DNA from: AP-15 sp963795485
GTDB taxonomy: Bacteria > Pseudomonadota > Alphaproteobacteria > ATCC43930 > CGMCC-115725
Assembly (NCBI GenBank): GCA_963795485.1
Contig: CAWCIL010000008.1
Coordinates: 62,001-126,000, forward strand
DNA length: 64,000 nucleotides
Direction: 5' to 3'
Part shown: in pieces, positions 1 to 9,020 of the stretch
Layout of the letters: each line of letters begins with the position of its first letter
Position numbering within the stretch: the stretch's first letter is position 1
Made by a program: the position numbers and the translations under genes
The notes under the pieces: model-generated
The model's input: the letters and a program-made list of their open reading frames with translations, nothing else
The model's database searches: none
Told to the model about the DNA's origin: nothing

Positions 1-30
1 GATGTCGAGCGCATCCTCCGCAACGCCTGA
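1..30 (+). CDS. C-terminal end of an upstream gene (partial)
   Basis: Reading from base 1 gives nine sense codons (DVERILRNA) and a TGA at 28-30. This looks like the tail of a plus-strand gene cut by the window edge. Nothing identifies the product, and a chance open stretch this short cannot be excluded. Confidence 0.3.
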   Translation, partial: DVERILRNA

Positions 31-120
31 GAACGTTCAGGTTTGCCCCGAAGCTGCGATGGACCCGGTCACTCCAGGTGCGGGAGCCACGCGGCGGTCG
101 TTAGGCGCCGCCGGCTGGAC

Positions 121-807
121 ATGCCTGAGACCGCACTCTATCCGATCGTAAAGGGCTTCCTGGAAGCGGCGGGCTTCGAGGTGAAGGGCGAGGTTTGCGG
201 TTGCGACATTGTGGCGGTGCGAAACGAGGAGCCGTCATGCCTGGCGATCATCGAAATGAAGCTCGGCTTCAGCCTTGACCTGCTGCTGCAGGCGGTCGAC
301 CGCATGCGCGCGGCGGATGAAGTGTGGCTCGCCGTGCCAGCGACACGCCGCGGACGCGACCGTGATCCGCGCGTGCGGCGGCTTTGCCGGCTGCTCGGTC
401 TTGGAATGATGGCGGTCGACACCGCGGGCCATCGAATCGAGGTGCTTGCTGAGCCAGGCCCTTACCGACCGCGATCGGATCCACGCCGACGCGCGCGGCT
501 GCTCGGCGAGCACATGCGTCGTCGAGGCGATCCATCTCCCGGCGGCTCGACCCGGCAGCCGGTGATGACGGCCTATCGGCAGAGGGCGCTTGCCTGCGCC
601 GCGATGCTCCGGGGGGGTCCTTGCCGGCCGCGAGATCTGCGGGTCGCAGCATCCGATGCCGGCCGGATTCTGCGGCGCAATGTCTATGGCTGGTTTGAGC
701 GGCCTTCGCCCGGCATGTATCGGCTGACCGGACTGGGAGCGGCTGCGTTGCAGCGCTGGGCGGGCATGACAGTTGACGCGGAGCATCACACTACACCGGT
801 CAACTAA
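121..807 (+). CDS. DUF2161-family (PD-(D/E)XK nuclease-like) protein
   Basis: A 228-residue protein. I chose the ATG at 121 because the family-like N-terminus (MPETALYPIVKGFLEAAGF) begins there; the open frame upstream of it is low-complexity and unconvincing. A restriction-endonuclease-like core is visible: a short helix, a KGE strand near residues 18-20, Asp in CDIVAV near 25, and E-x-K (IIEMKLGF) near 41. This is the D...ExK pattern of PD-(D/E)XK folds. The C-terminal half (about residues 140-225) looks like a winged-helix DNA-binding segment (QRALACAAML ... YRLTGLG). DUF2161 proteins are usually described as putative nucleases or phosphodiesterases, with unknown substrate. It stands alone, with no partner that would suggest a restriction or toxin role. 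Family assignment is fairly sure; activity is inference. Confidence 0.72.
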   Translation: MPETALYPIVKGFLEAAGFEVKGEVCGCDIVAVRNEEPSCLAIIEMKLGFSLDLLLQAVDRMRAADEVWLAVPATRRGRDRDPRVRRLCRLLGLGMMAVDTAGHRIEVLAEPGPYRPRSDPRRRARLLGEHMRRRGDPSPGGSTRQPVMTAYRQRALACAAMLRGGPCRPRDLRVAASDAGRILRRNVYGWFERPSPGMYRLTGLGAAALQRWAGMTVDAEHHTTPVN

Positions 808-1096
808 GGCTGTTGGAGGCGCTGAAGCGGGACCTGACCCGACGACTTTCCTCCACGTGATTATCGGGTGTATTGCGTGGAACCGTCGCAAATAGGTTTG
901 ATCCAAAAGCGACGGTTCACATCGGATGACGGCCTTTCCTCCCAAAGCGGCCGCGCGATGCGAACGGGAGGGGAGCTATACCTTGTTGCGCACAAATGCG
1001 GGATCTAGGATTGCCGCCAGCCCCGTTGAGGGGTAACGAGGGTCCAAAACACGCCCGATATCGGGGTACGGCGGCTCAAATACGGAGACGGACGCC

Positions 1097-2635
1097 ATGC
1101 CCGTTGAGACGACCAAGAAGCAGGGAGTGGTCAGCGGCGAAACCAGTCCGGTTGACACGCCTTCGACAAGTCAAATCGGGCCGGCCGAGCACGAGGCGCG
1201 ACAATCGGTGAGCCCACCGCCGGATCAGCGGCCCTCGCGGCAACGACGGCTACTGATCGCCGCGCTCGGCGCCCTAGTTCTGGGGGCCGTCTGCATATTC
1301 GGTATCCGTTGGATCCTCGCGTCTCTCAACACCGTTTCGACGGACGACGCCTACGTCAACGGCCATGTGACGTTCGTCGCGCCCCGGGTCGCCGGCCAGA
1401 TCTCTCGGGTACTGGTGGACGACAACTACCGCGTGCACAAAGGAGAGCTTCTCGCCGTGCTCGACAAGGAACCGCTTAAGGATGCGGTTGCTGTGAATAG
1501 AGCGGCCGTCGATACCGCAGCCGCGAACCTGAGTGCCGCTAAAGCCACGGTACGGGATATCGAAGCACAGGCACGGGCCCGGCGCTGGGGATTGCAAAAC
1601 GCGGTACAGGATGTCGACAACGAAATCGCGCTTTTGCGTGCTCGGGTAGCCGCACTCGACAAGAGCAAGGCCGATTTGACGCTCGCGCAAGCCGACTTCT
1701 ATCGGGCGCAGCGGCTGCTCGGGACCCCGGCCGAGAGCCGTCAGGAGTTCGATCGGGCGCAGAGAGCCTTATCGACTGCCAGTGCCCAAGTCACCGAATC
1801 GCTGGCTGAAGTTTACCAGATTCGGGCCTCCTTGGGACTGCCGGGGCAACCCGAAGTCGGCAAAGATCTTGACCAAGTCCCGCCAGATCTCGACCAGAGT
1901 TTTTCTTCTGTCCTGGCGGCGCAGGCGGATCTCATTCAGACCGCAGCTCAGCTTGGTGTGATCCATTCCTTTGACCAGACCCCAAAGCAGATGCTCGAGC
2001 AGTTTGAAAACCAGGGCGACATCGATCGTATATTCGCCCGGCTCGAGGCCGAGGCGCCGGCCGTCAAGCAGGCCGAGGCCAAGCTCGAATTCGCCAAACG
2101 CGAGCTTGCCCAGTCTGAACTAGATCTTCGCTATTGCGACATCGTCGCGAAAATCGACGGCGTCGTCACCCGCCGAAACGTCAATCCGGGCAATTATGTC
2201 CAGGTCGGGCAGAATTTGATGGCGATCCGCTCTCTTCGCGAGATCTGGGTCGACGCGAATTTCAAGGAGACGGAACTACGATACTTACGTATCGGCCAGC
2301 CTGTCGATCTTTACGTCGACATGTACGGCGGCCGGCACGTGTTCAAGGGCCGGGTTTCCGGCTTTACGATGGGGACCGGATCGACGCTGGCCTTGCTGCC
2401 GGCGGAGAATGCGACCGGCAACTTCGTCAAGGTGGTCCAGCGGCTGCCAGTCCGGATCGATCTCGAAGGATATAACCCCGACAAAGACGCGCTCTTTACC
2501 GGCACATCCGTCGTCCCCTACGTCTATATTAACAAGACGCCCACCGGGCCTGACGCCGGGAAGTTTCTGCAAACCGTTATTCCCCAAACCCAAGCGACCG
2601 GTACGCCCGGCGGGTCGCCCGGGGCCGACAAATGA
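1097..2635 (+). CDS. HlyD/EmrA-family periplasmic adaptor of a multidrug efflux pump
   Basis: A 512-residue membrane-fusion protein that would link an inner-membrane DHA2 permease to an outer-membrane channel. A hydrophilic cytosolic tail (1-50) is followed by one transmembrane segment (about 53-76). Next come the first biotinyl-lipoyl half (STDDAYVNGHVTFVAPRVAG, about 83-102), a long coiled-coil hairpin (about 130-330), the second lipoyl half (DIVAKIDGVVTRRNVNPGNY) and a beta-barrel domain (IWVDANFKETELRYL). The tail is Pro/Gly/Thr-rich. It is longer than E. coli EmrA (about 390 residues) because of an extended hairpin. Its stop overlaps an ATG for the permease as ATGA, so the two are translationally coupled. 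A GGAG-type ribosome site lies just upstream of 1097. Substrate unknown. Confidence 0.92.
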   Translation: MPVETTKKQGVVSGETSPVDTPSTSQIGPAEHEARQSVSPPPDQRPSRQRRLLIAALGALVLGAVCIFGIRWILASLNTVSTDDAYVNGHVTFVAPRVAGQISRVLVDDNYRVHKGELLAVLDKEPLKDAVAVNRAAVDTAAANLSAAKATVRDIEAQARARRWGLQNAVQDVDNEIALLRARVAALDKSKADLTLAQADFYRAQRLLGTPAESRQEFDRAQRALSTASAQVTESLAEVYQIRASLGLPGQPEVGKDLDQVPPDLDQSFSSVLAAQADLIQTAAQLGVIHSFDQTPKQMLEQFENQGDIDRIFARLEAEAPAVKQAEAKLEFAKRELAQSELDLRYCDIVAKIDGVVTRRNVNPGNYVQVGQNLMAIRSLREIWVDANFKETELRYLRIGQPVDLYVDMYGGRHVFKGRVSGFTMGTGSTLALLPAENATGNFVKVVQRLPVRIDLEGYNPDKDALFTGTSVVPYVYINKTPTGPDAGKFLQTVIPQTQATGTPGGSPGADK

Positions 2636-4238
2636 CGGTCGGGGCACTTTCACCCCGAGATCCGCCGCGGTAGGCAATCCTTGGCTGGTCGCCGCCATCG
2701 TCGTAGTGCCGTCCTTCATGGAGGTGCTCGATACCACGATCGCGCTGGTCGCGTTGCGCTATATCGCGGGTGGACTGTCGGCGACGGCCGATGACGGCGA
2801 GTGGGTTATCACCAGCTACCTTGCCGCCAACGCCGTCATCCTGCCGATTACGGGTTGGCTCAGCGCGCATCTCGGTCGCCGCAACTACTTTCTGGCGTCG
2901 ATCGCGATATTCACCGTGAGTTCGCTGCTGTGCGGATTCGCCGGGAGTCTCGGTCAGCTCATCCTGTTCCGTGTGATCCAGGGCTTGGCGGGCGGCGGCC
3001 TGCAGCCCAGCAGTCAGGCAGTGCTGCTCGACGCTTTTCCGCGGGAAAAGCAGGGCGTCGCGATGACTTTGTTTGGCTTCGCTGCCTTGATTGCGCCGAT
3101 CGTCGGCCCAACCCTCGGCGGCTGGATAACGGATTCCTACTCCTGGCGCTGGATCTTTTGGATCAACGTGCCGGTCGGTCTGCTGACATTCGTCGGATGT
3201 TATGCCCTGCTTCGCGACCCAGACTATCTCGTCGCCCAGCGTGCGGAGTTAGGGAAGCAGCCGTTCCATTTCGACGTGATCGGTTTGTCGCTGCTGGTCA
3301 TCGTGATGGTCTGCTGGGAAGTGATGCTCAGCAAGGGCCAGGAGTGGGACTGGCTGGGCGATCCGTTCTGGCGCATCCAGATGCTCGCCGTTTGCTGCAC
3401 CGCGGGTTTGGTGGGGCTGGTCTTTTGGGAGATGCGGCACCGCAACCCGGTAGTCAATTTCCGGCCGCTGGGCGAACGCAACTTCGCGGCCTGCTGCATC
3501 ATCATCTTTTGCGCTTACCTTGCCCTCTTTGCCGCCACCAAGTCATTGCTCGGTCTGCTGCAATCCCTGTTTGGTTACGATGCACTGAGAACCGGACTGG
3601 TCATGTCGCCGAGTGGCATCTTCGCGGTGATAGCGATGCCGATTGTCGGACGCCTGCTCGGCCTGAGAATGGATGCTCGGTGGCTGATCGGCGCGGGGCT
3701 GCTGGTCATGACCGTCGGGAATTATTGGATGTCCCAACTCAACCTGGACATCAGCCCAGGTCAGGCGGTCTGGCCGCGAGTGCTGTTGGTCTTGGGACTG
3801 TCGATGTGTTTTGCGCCTGCAAATGTCGCGGCTTATCTCTACACGCCGCTGGAATTGCGCGGGGCGGCGGTCGGCTTGTTGAGCCTGCTGCGCAACGAGG
3901 GAGGCAGCGTCGGGGTGTCGTTGGCTCAAACCTTCCAAGAGCGGCGCGATCAATTCCACACGTTGCGGCTCGGCGAATATCTCGATCCCTTCAACGCCGC
4001 TGCTACCTCCTTCCTCGTAAAAGCCCACGCGTTCTTTCTTCAGCAGACCGGCGATCCGGTGGCGGCGCAGCAACTGGCCTGGCAGCAACTCGAAAACCTG
4101 CGTCAGCAGCAGGCATCCTCGCTCGCCTATTTCGATTGCTTCTGGATGGCTGCCGTGTTGACGTTCGGGGTCGCGTTCGCGGTGCTATTTATGAAACGTT
4201 CGGTGGCTGAGAAGAGCACTCACCAGGCTGTTGAATGA
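2632..4238 (+). CDS. DHA2-family MFS efflux permease (EmrB-like), with a 1-base frameshift near its start
   Basis: A drug:proton antiporter with 14 predicted transmembrane helices and the partner of the adjacent EmrA-like adaptor. Helix 1 begins at NPWLVAAIVVV and carries the DHA2 motif EVLDTTI. Motif A appears as GWLSAHLGRRNYF and motif C around LIAPIVGPTLGGWITDSYSW. The tail ends in a helix (FGVAFAVLFMKRS). The natural start is the ATG at 2632, overlapping the adaptor stop as ATGA, but that frame reads MTVGALSPRDPPR and stops at 2671. One extra G in the CCGCCGCGG stretch (about 2664-2670) would give ...DPPAVGNPWLV and join the long frame. The alternatives are a start at GTG 2706, which would cut into helix 1, or one far upstream inside the adaptor gene. 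I infer a one-base deletion, real or a sequence error. Confidence 0.88.
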
Positions 4239-4370
4239 GCCGGCTTGCAGGCGACCATTGCACAACTCCTATCCGCCTTTTGCCCACCCGGCTGCAGCGC
4301 TTGTCGGACCCACGGCAAATTCGAGCAACCGAATGATGACGACCAATCTGCACGAGCGTAGTTTCGGCAA

Positions 4371-4963
4371 TGCCACATCGAAAAACTCGACCTCACCAAT
4401 TCGCCCTCGCTTGAAGACAGGGCGGTACTGGAATTCTTCGAGACTTCCGGGCGCAACCTTCTCGCGGCGGAGGCCGCAGCCGGCGTCCGGCGCCACGTCG
4501 CGTTATCCATCGTCGGAACCGACCGGAGCGACAATGGCTATTTCCGCGCCAAGGTCGCCCAAGAGAAACTGATCGAAGCCACCGGCATCCCCTACACCAT
4601 TATCCGTGCGACCCAGTTCATTGGATTCCTCGGGGGCATCGCCGATCCAAGTGCGGATGGAAACATCGTCAGGCTTTCGCCCGGCCTGTTCCAGCCCATC
4701 GCGGCGGACGACGTTGCTCCGATCGTCGCCGAGGTGGCGCTCCCGGCGCCGCGAAACGGCATCGTCGAGATCGCCGGCCCGGAACGAGCGCCGTTCAACG
4801 AAATCGTCGGCCGCTATCTGAAGGCGGCCGGCGACCCCGCGCGAGGTGGTGTGTGACCTCGAGGCCCGATACTGGGGCGGTCGCGTCGAGGAGCGTTCGC
4901 TCGTGCCGTTGGGCGAAGCGCGCCTCGGCCGCATCGGTCTCGACGAATGGCTCCGCCGCTCAC
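4371..4963 (+). pseudogene. Broken SDR / NmrA-like NAD(P)-binding protein (YbjT type)
   Basis: From about 4371 one frame reads like the central and C-terminal parts of NmrA/YbjT-type NAD(P)-dependent oxidoreductases: SPSLEDRAVLEFFETSGRNL, HVALSIVGTDRSDNGYFRAK, and YTIIRATQFIGFLGG. The N-terminal Rossmann glycine motif is absent; an in-frame TAG at 4359 blocks upstream extension. At CCCC 4835-4838 the frame shifts by one extra C. The next frame continues exactly (REVVCDLEARYWGG ... LDEWLRRS). The gene is therefore both 5'-truncated and frameshifted. Truncation points to a relic; the frameshift alone could be a sequence error. It lies convergent to mpg. Confidence 0.75.
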
Positions 4964-4980
4964 AGAGAGGATACGGTCTC

Positions 4981-5616
4981 TTATGCCCTGAGCAATCTGG
5001 GTCCGCTGACGAACGGACTGCCCCGAAGATAAAATCGCAGGAGCCGGTTCGCATCCCGCGCGATGCCGATCCTGATGCTCTGGCCGATTTCGCCAGGTTC
5101 TTGATCGCCGCGTCCGAGCCATAGAGGGCCTTCTCGGCACAGATCGAGCCCATCGAGCCGACGGTCAACCCGCAGCGCCGCGGTGAGCCTTCCTGGTCCT
5201 CGCGCCAAGTCGCGCAGCCGCTCGATTTGACGATTCCGCTGCATGATCGGGATGCCGTCGTGCGGCTCAAGCGCCCTGATCAGGACCCCCGCCCCAATCC
5301 CTGCGATCTCGCTTGAAACGTTCAGCATGTATACGCTGCCATAGACGAGGTATACGTAGCCATGCCCGTCCTCGAGAAAGAGCGACCGATTGCGCCGCGT
5401 CATCCCGCGGTAGGCGTGCCCCGCGGCGTCGCCGACAACATACGCCTCGGTCTCGACGATGCGGCCGCTGGCGACGCCTTCGGCCATCTCCCGCACCAGT
5501 ATCTTGCCGATCAGATAACGAGCGAGCGAGACCGTATCGACCGGCAGCTCTGCACGAGGGAGCGGTGGATGGCCACCCTTATGCCGGCCAGGTTTCAGCG
5601 CATCTGCTCGACCCAT
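4981..5616 (-). CDS. mpg: 3-methyladenine DNA glycosylase (AAG/MPG family)
   Basis: A 211-residue enzyme of base-excision repair that flips out and removes alkylated purines such as 3-methyladenine. Length fits the bacterial AAG family (about 185-220). The catalytic Glu sits in IVETEAYV (about residue 56), followed by the family motifs HAYRGMTRRN and the YVYLVYGSVYMLNV core (about 88-101, usually YVYFIYGMHYMLNV). A C-terminal GPGRLT ... segment follows. It shares 22 bases with the 3' end of the upstream NTF2-like gene on the same strand, so the two are probably cotranscribed. It is convergent with the SDR relic. Confidence 0.92.
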   Translation of the reverse strand: MGRADALKPGRHKGGHPPLPRAELPVDTVSLARYLIGKILVREMAEGVASGRIVETEAYVVGDAAGHAYRGMTRRNRSLFLEDGHGYVYLVYGSVYMLNVSSEIAGIGAGVLIRALEPHDGIPIMQRNRQIERLRDLARGPGRLTAALRVDRRLDGLDLCREGPLWLGRGDQEPGEIGQSIRIGIARDANRLLRFYLRGSPFVSGPRLLRA

Positions 5617-5975
5617 TGAGCGCGCGAAGGCCCCGGCTCGAACGGATCGGCGAAGTATTGGGTTTCGCGGGCGACCTTCCCATCTCTGAACTCCATGATG
5701 CTCACTGTATAAGACGGCTGCCCGTCATAGGTGAGTACGAATTCAGTGACCCAAAGATCGGCGCCACCGAGTATCCGTCGCACCGTGAAGTGCTTGCTGC
5801 TCGGCTGAGCGACGCGAGACGCCTGAATGTTGCGCCGGCCGCGGATGCGCTCGCCCGACTGCGGGTACTCGAGCACCGCATCCTCCCGGTAAATCTGGTG
5901 CTCCGCCTCGAAGTTGTTCGCGTCGGAGGCGGCCCAGTGGCGATCCAGGGCCGCTCTGATGTCGTGGTCTTCCAT
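5595..5975 (-). CDS. NTF2-like / SnoaL-like domain protein
   Basis: A 126-residue protein with the cone-shaped NTF2-like fold typical of small ketosteroid-isomerase-like proteins. The visible pattern is a helical N-terminus (IRAALDRHWAASDANNFEAE), then YREDAVLEYPQSGERIRGR, then a beta sheet ending SIMEFRDGKVARETQYFADPF. The start at 5975 (MEDHDIR) is chosen because the open frame upstream does not look like the family. These domains serve as isomerases, dehydratases or binding modules, and nothing here fixes the substrate. It overlaps the mpg start downstream. Confidence 0.8.
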   Translation of the reverse strand: MEDHDIRAALDRHWAASDANNFEAEHQIYREDAVLEYPQSGERIRGRRNIQASRVAQPSSKHFTVRRILGGADLWVTEFVLTYDGQPSYTVSIMEFRDGKVARETQYFADPFEPGPSRAQWVEQMR

Positions 5976-6050
5976 CTCGATCTTCCTCACATTGGCTGTG
6001 CATTTTTGCGGTATGGCCTTGTCACCGGTCCGATGGAGGCGCCGGAACAA

Positions 6051-7814
6051 TCAAAGATCGATGACGATATCGCCCTGAGGTCGGCTGCAGCAGATCAGCG
6101 CATTGCCGTCGGCCGGCGGCTCCACGGGTTCTGGCTGGTAACCAACGTCGCCATTGATGAGCCCGGTCTCGCAAGTGTGGCAGACCCCGGTCCGGCACGC
6201 CCACCGGACGGGGACATCGCACGCCTCGGCAAGTTCGAGAAGGCTCTGGAAGGCCGGGGCCCAGCGGACATTCAGGCCGCTCCGCCCAAAGGACACCAAT
6301 GGGCCCACGCCGGCTGACCCGGCCGGCTGGTGCGGTGGCCGGCGAGGTGCGGCCGCGATGCCCGGTGTCTTCGGCGGCGTTGAGCCGAAAATCTCGGTGT
6401 GGATGCGGCCGGCGGCGACGCCCCAAGACCCGAGCTCGGCGGCAAGGTCGTTCATGAAGGCCGACGGGCCGCATAGATAGAAATCGCCATCGCGCGGCAC
6501 CCGAAGTTCCTCGATCGCGTGCATATCCAACCGTCCGGGAGCGTCGAAATCGACAGCCAACCGGTCTTCTGGACGTGGAGAGCTGTAGCGGATGTAGCTA
6601 TGGCCGCGGGACAGAGCCTTGAGGAGCACGCGCGTCTCCGCGGCGAACGGATGCTCGCCGCCGTGACGGGCCCCGTAAATCCACCAGACCTCCCTCGACG
6701 AGGCCCCAGCAGCCAACGCATGGAGCATGGCGAGCACCGGGGTTGCGCCCACGCCGGCACTCAGCAGGACAACGGGTCCGTCGCCTGGCCTCAGCGTGAA
6801 GCTGCCGCGAGGCGCGCTTGCCTCCAGAACGTCGCCAATCCGAACCTGAGTCTCGACGTAGGCCCCGGCCGCGCCGTCGGGCTCCCGCTTGATGCTGACG
6901 CGGTAGCGATCGTCGTGCGGCTCGCCCGACAGCGAATAACTGCGCAGTAAAGCGGGCGCGTCGGGTGACGGCCTCAGCCGCAGCACGATAAACTGCCCGG
7001 GCAGTGCCGCCGCCAAAGGCTGCCCATCGGTCGGCTCGAGCACCAGCGAGCTTACGTTCGCGCTTTCACGGTCCTTGCGCGATACCCGCAGCGGGCGGAA
7101 CCCCGTCCAGGCCGGAGGCGGGCCAGCCGCCGGGGTGAGCCCAGGGTTACCCGTCACCGCGCGCCCACTCCGCTCGCGATCGAGCAACTCCTGGAAGGAG
7201 CTGCGCCAGCCGCCGCTCAGGGACGGGATCCGCACAGCCCGCTCCAGCTGGCTCCGTGCATGACCAGGCGTGTACAACAGCGCATTAACCTTCGCGACGG
7301 TCATGCGCTCGGGACCCGCAGCAACCTGCACGATCTCGTCGCCGGCTTCGACCTCTCCCTGGTCGATGACGCGAAAATAGTAACCGGGTCTGCCATGCGA
7401 CACGAGCAGTGCCGCCATCTGCGGTTCGTTCATGCGGATGCCGACCCGGTAGCAGGTGACGCGCGGCTGCGTCACTTCAAAGACGGCACTCCCGATGCGA
7501 TAGCGATCCCCGATGCACACCTCGCCATCGGGCAGCCCGTCGACGGTGAAATTTTCCCCGAATTGCCCATAGCTGAAATCGCTTCTACCGAGCTGGGCTT
7601 GCCAATACTGGTATGATTCGATCTGGTATACAAAGACCGCCCGGTGTTCGCCGCCATGTCCTGCCAAGTCTCCTTGCCCATCACCGTCGATGTTGAGCCG
7701 TCTTACCATGCGCCGGCCTTGAACGGGCGCCTTCCAAACGGCGGTGTGGACCGTCTTTCCTCGCCACGCGACATCGCGGGGCAGACCTACGTTCACCGAA
7801 AGCAGGCGAGGCAT
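6051..7814 (-). CDS. MOSC domain - FNR-type reductase - 2Fe-2S ferredoxin fusion
   Basis: A 587-residue cytosolic redox protein in three parts. Residues 1-215 are a YiiM-like MOSC domain (GHGGEHRAVFVYQ, FGENFTVDG, and the conserved Cys in QPRVTCYRVGIRM). Residues 240-480 are a phthalate-dioxygenase-reductase-like FNR module with the flavin motif RSYSLSG, the pyridine-nucleotide motif LLSAGVGATPVLAML and FYLCGPSAFM. Residues 500-587 are a plant-type ferredoxin with Cys ligands in ACRTGVCHTC and a last Cys in LICC. I chose ATG 7814 (MPRLLSVNVGLPR); the 33 codons upstream are not family-like. MOSC domains bind molybdenum cofactor or carry sulfur. The fusion suggests NAD(P)H-driven reduction of a MOSC-bound group or an unknown substrate. 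Confidence 0.92.
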   Translation of the reverse strand: MPRLLSVNVGLPRDVAWRGKTVHTAVWKAPVQGRRMVRRLNIDGDGQGDLAGHGGEHRAVFVYQIESYQYWQAQLGRSDFSYGQFGENFTVDGLPDGEVCIGDRYRIGSAVFEVTQPRVTCYRVGIRMNEPQMAALLVSHGRPGYYFRVIDQGEVEAGDEIVQVAAGPERMTVAKVNALLYTPGHARSQLERAVRIPSLSGGWRSSFQELLDRERSGRAVTGNPGLTPAAGPPPAWTGFRPLRVSRKDRESANVSSLVLEPTDGQPLAAALPGQFIVLRLRPSPDAPALLRSYSLSGEPHDDRYRVSIKREPDGAAGAYVETQVRIGDVLEASAPRGSFTLRPGDGPVVLLSAGVGATPVLAMLHALAAGASSREVWWIYGARHGGEHPFAAETRVLLKALSRGHSYIRYSSPRPEDRLAVDFDAPGRLDMHAIEELRVPRDGDFYLCGPSAFMNDLAAELGSWGVAAGRIHTEIFGSTPPKTPGIAAAPRRPPHQPAGSAGVGPLVSFGRSGLNVRWAPAFQSLLELAEACDVPVRWACRTGVCHTCETGLINGDVGYQPEPVEPPADGNALICCSRPQGDIVIDL

Positions 7815-8426
7815 CGCACGATTCTCCGGGTCTTTCCTCGAGGCTATCTTCTCACGTGAGCAGTATTGTGCACAGAGGATTGCGGCTAATGTAGCGACGG
7901 ATTGCGGCAGCATCGCAAGGCCGGGGTTTCCACCCCAGATTGGGACGATCGCGGGGCAATTCCCTTTTGTAGATCCTAAGCTCCGATTTGCCTTTAGACG
8001 CGATCACCCCGACGGTTACGCAAATGCGGACTTAGCCGAGTAGGCTGGAGCCTCCATTCGACCGCCGAACAGGTTGATCTTGCCGAACATCAGCGGGGCG
8101 CTGCTGCGTCGAAGTGAGCAGCATGTTAGGTGAGCGCTTCAGACATTGCGAGTAGACCACGACGTGCCCGGAGACAGGCGACACCGAGCAGCGAGTGCCT
8201 CATCGAGCACAGGCAATGTTCCACCCGAAGATGCGACTAAATCCTGCAATCTACTGCAAGTCGCCATACAATCCGGGCAAACGAAAAAACTCCGCGTCGC
8301 GCACCGTGTCCGACCGTCACCGTCCCGATCGAAGCTCGATATCCCAGCCAGCCGCAGGAATTTGGCAGGCGCGCCAGCTGACCGAATGCCAAACCCTCGC
8401 TTCTGCCAACGGACAGGAGCGGGGAC
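7815..8426. other. Intergenic region with no recognisable gene
   Basis: About 610 bases separate the divergent fusion gene and the small ORF at 8427. Open frames here lack family-like composition and ribosome sites. I see no tRNA, insertion-sequence end or clear terminator. It presumably holds the promoters of the flanking genes, but none can be pinpointed. Confidence 0.5.
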
Positions 8427-8549
8427 ATGCCAGCCTCAACTGTCGCGCCAATGACGGACGCGTTGCTCAACGATCTCCCGGGACAATATTGCGTGGAACT
8501 GGAGCGATCGAACCACGGTCGGGAGACGATCAACCTGAGCTATGACTGA
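8427..8549 (+). CDS. Candidate 40-residue small protein upstream of the cupin gene
   Basis: ATG at 8427 is preceded at good spacing by AGGAGC. The frame runs 40 codons to TGA 8547-8549 (starts MPASTVAPMTDALLNDLPGQ, ends NLSYD). The stop is 48 bases before the cupin ATG, so the two could be cotranscribed. No family is recognised. The ribosome site and the neighbour are the only support, so this may be a leader peptide or chance. Confidence 0.38.
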   Translation: MPASTVAPMTDALLNDLPGQYCVELERSNHGRETINLSYD

Positions 8550-8596
8550 AAGAAAGGAGAGCGCCGTAAACCATCAATCATGAAGGGAGAATTGTC

Positions 8597-8971
8597 ATGA
8601 AGGTGGTCACACTCAAAGACATTCCGAATGCCCCGATGGCAGGAGCGGAGCCGATCCCAGTATATACCGGCCCAGTCTCCCGGTCGCGCTAGACCATCTT
8701 TCAGCCCGGAGACTCGACCAACTATAGCTGCAGCGTGGTGAATTTCAGCCAGGGCCGCACCACTGGGTGGCATGCACACAACTGCGACCAGCTGCTGATC
8801 GTGACCTCGGGCTCCGGCATGGTGGCGACTGACCATGACCAGCGCGAGATCAATGTCGGCGATGTCGTCCATATCAAGGCCGGTGAACGCCATTGGCATG
8901 GCGCCAAAGCCGATACGACGATGGGACATATCACGGTTACGCTCGTCGGTAGCGAGGCCACCCATCGATAA
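8597..8971 (+). pseudogene. Cupin-domain protein interrupted by an in-frame TAG
   Basis: ATG 8597 has a strong ribosome site (AGGGAG). The frame reads MKVVTLKDIPNAPMAGAEPI and onward for 31 codons, hits TAG at 8690-8692, then continues in the same frame through a full cupin: GWHAHNCDQLLIVTSGSG, with metal-binding His residues, and INVGDVVHIKAGERHWHGA, ending at 8971. Unlike most breaks in this window the defect is a nonsense codon, not an indel. The cupin core could still be made from GTG 8735, but that removes the N-terminal strand. Likely a recent pseudogene; a sequencing substitution or amber readthrough are alternatives. Such small cupins often act as metalloenzymes or sensors. Confidence 0.78.
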
Positions 8972-9020
8972 CCTAGCCGCGCCGCGGGCGATCCCCGAAG
9001 CAACGCCCGCGGGAAGACCG

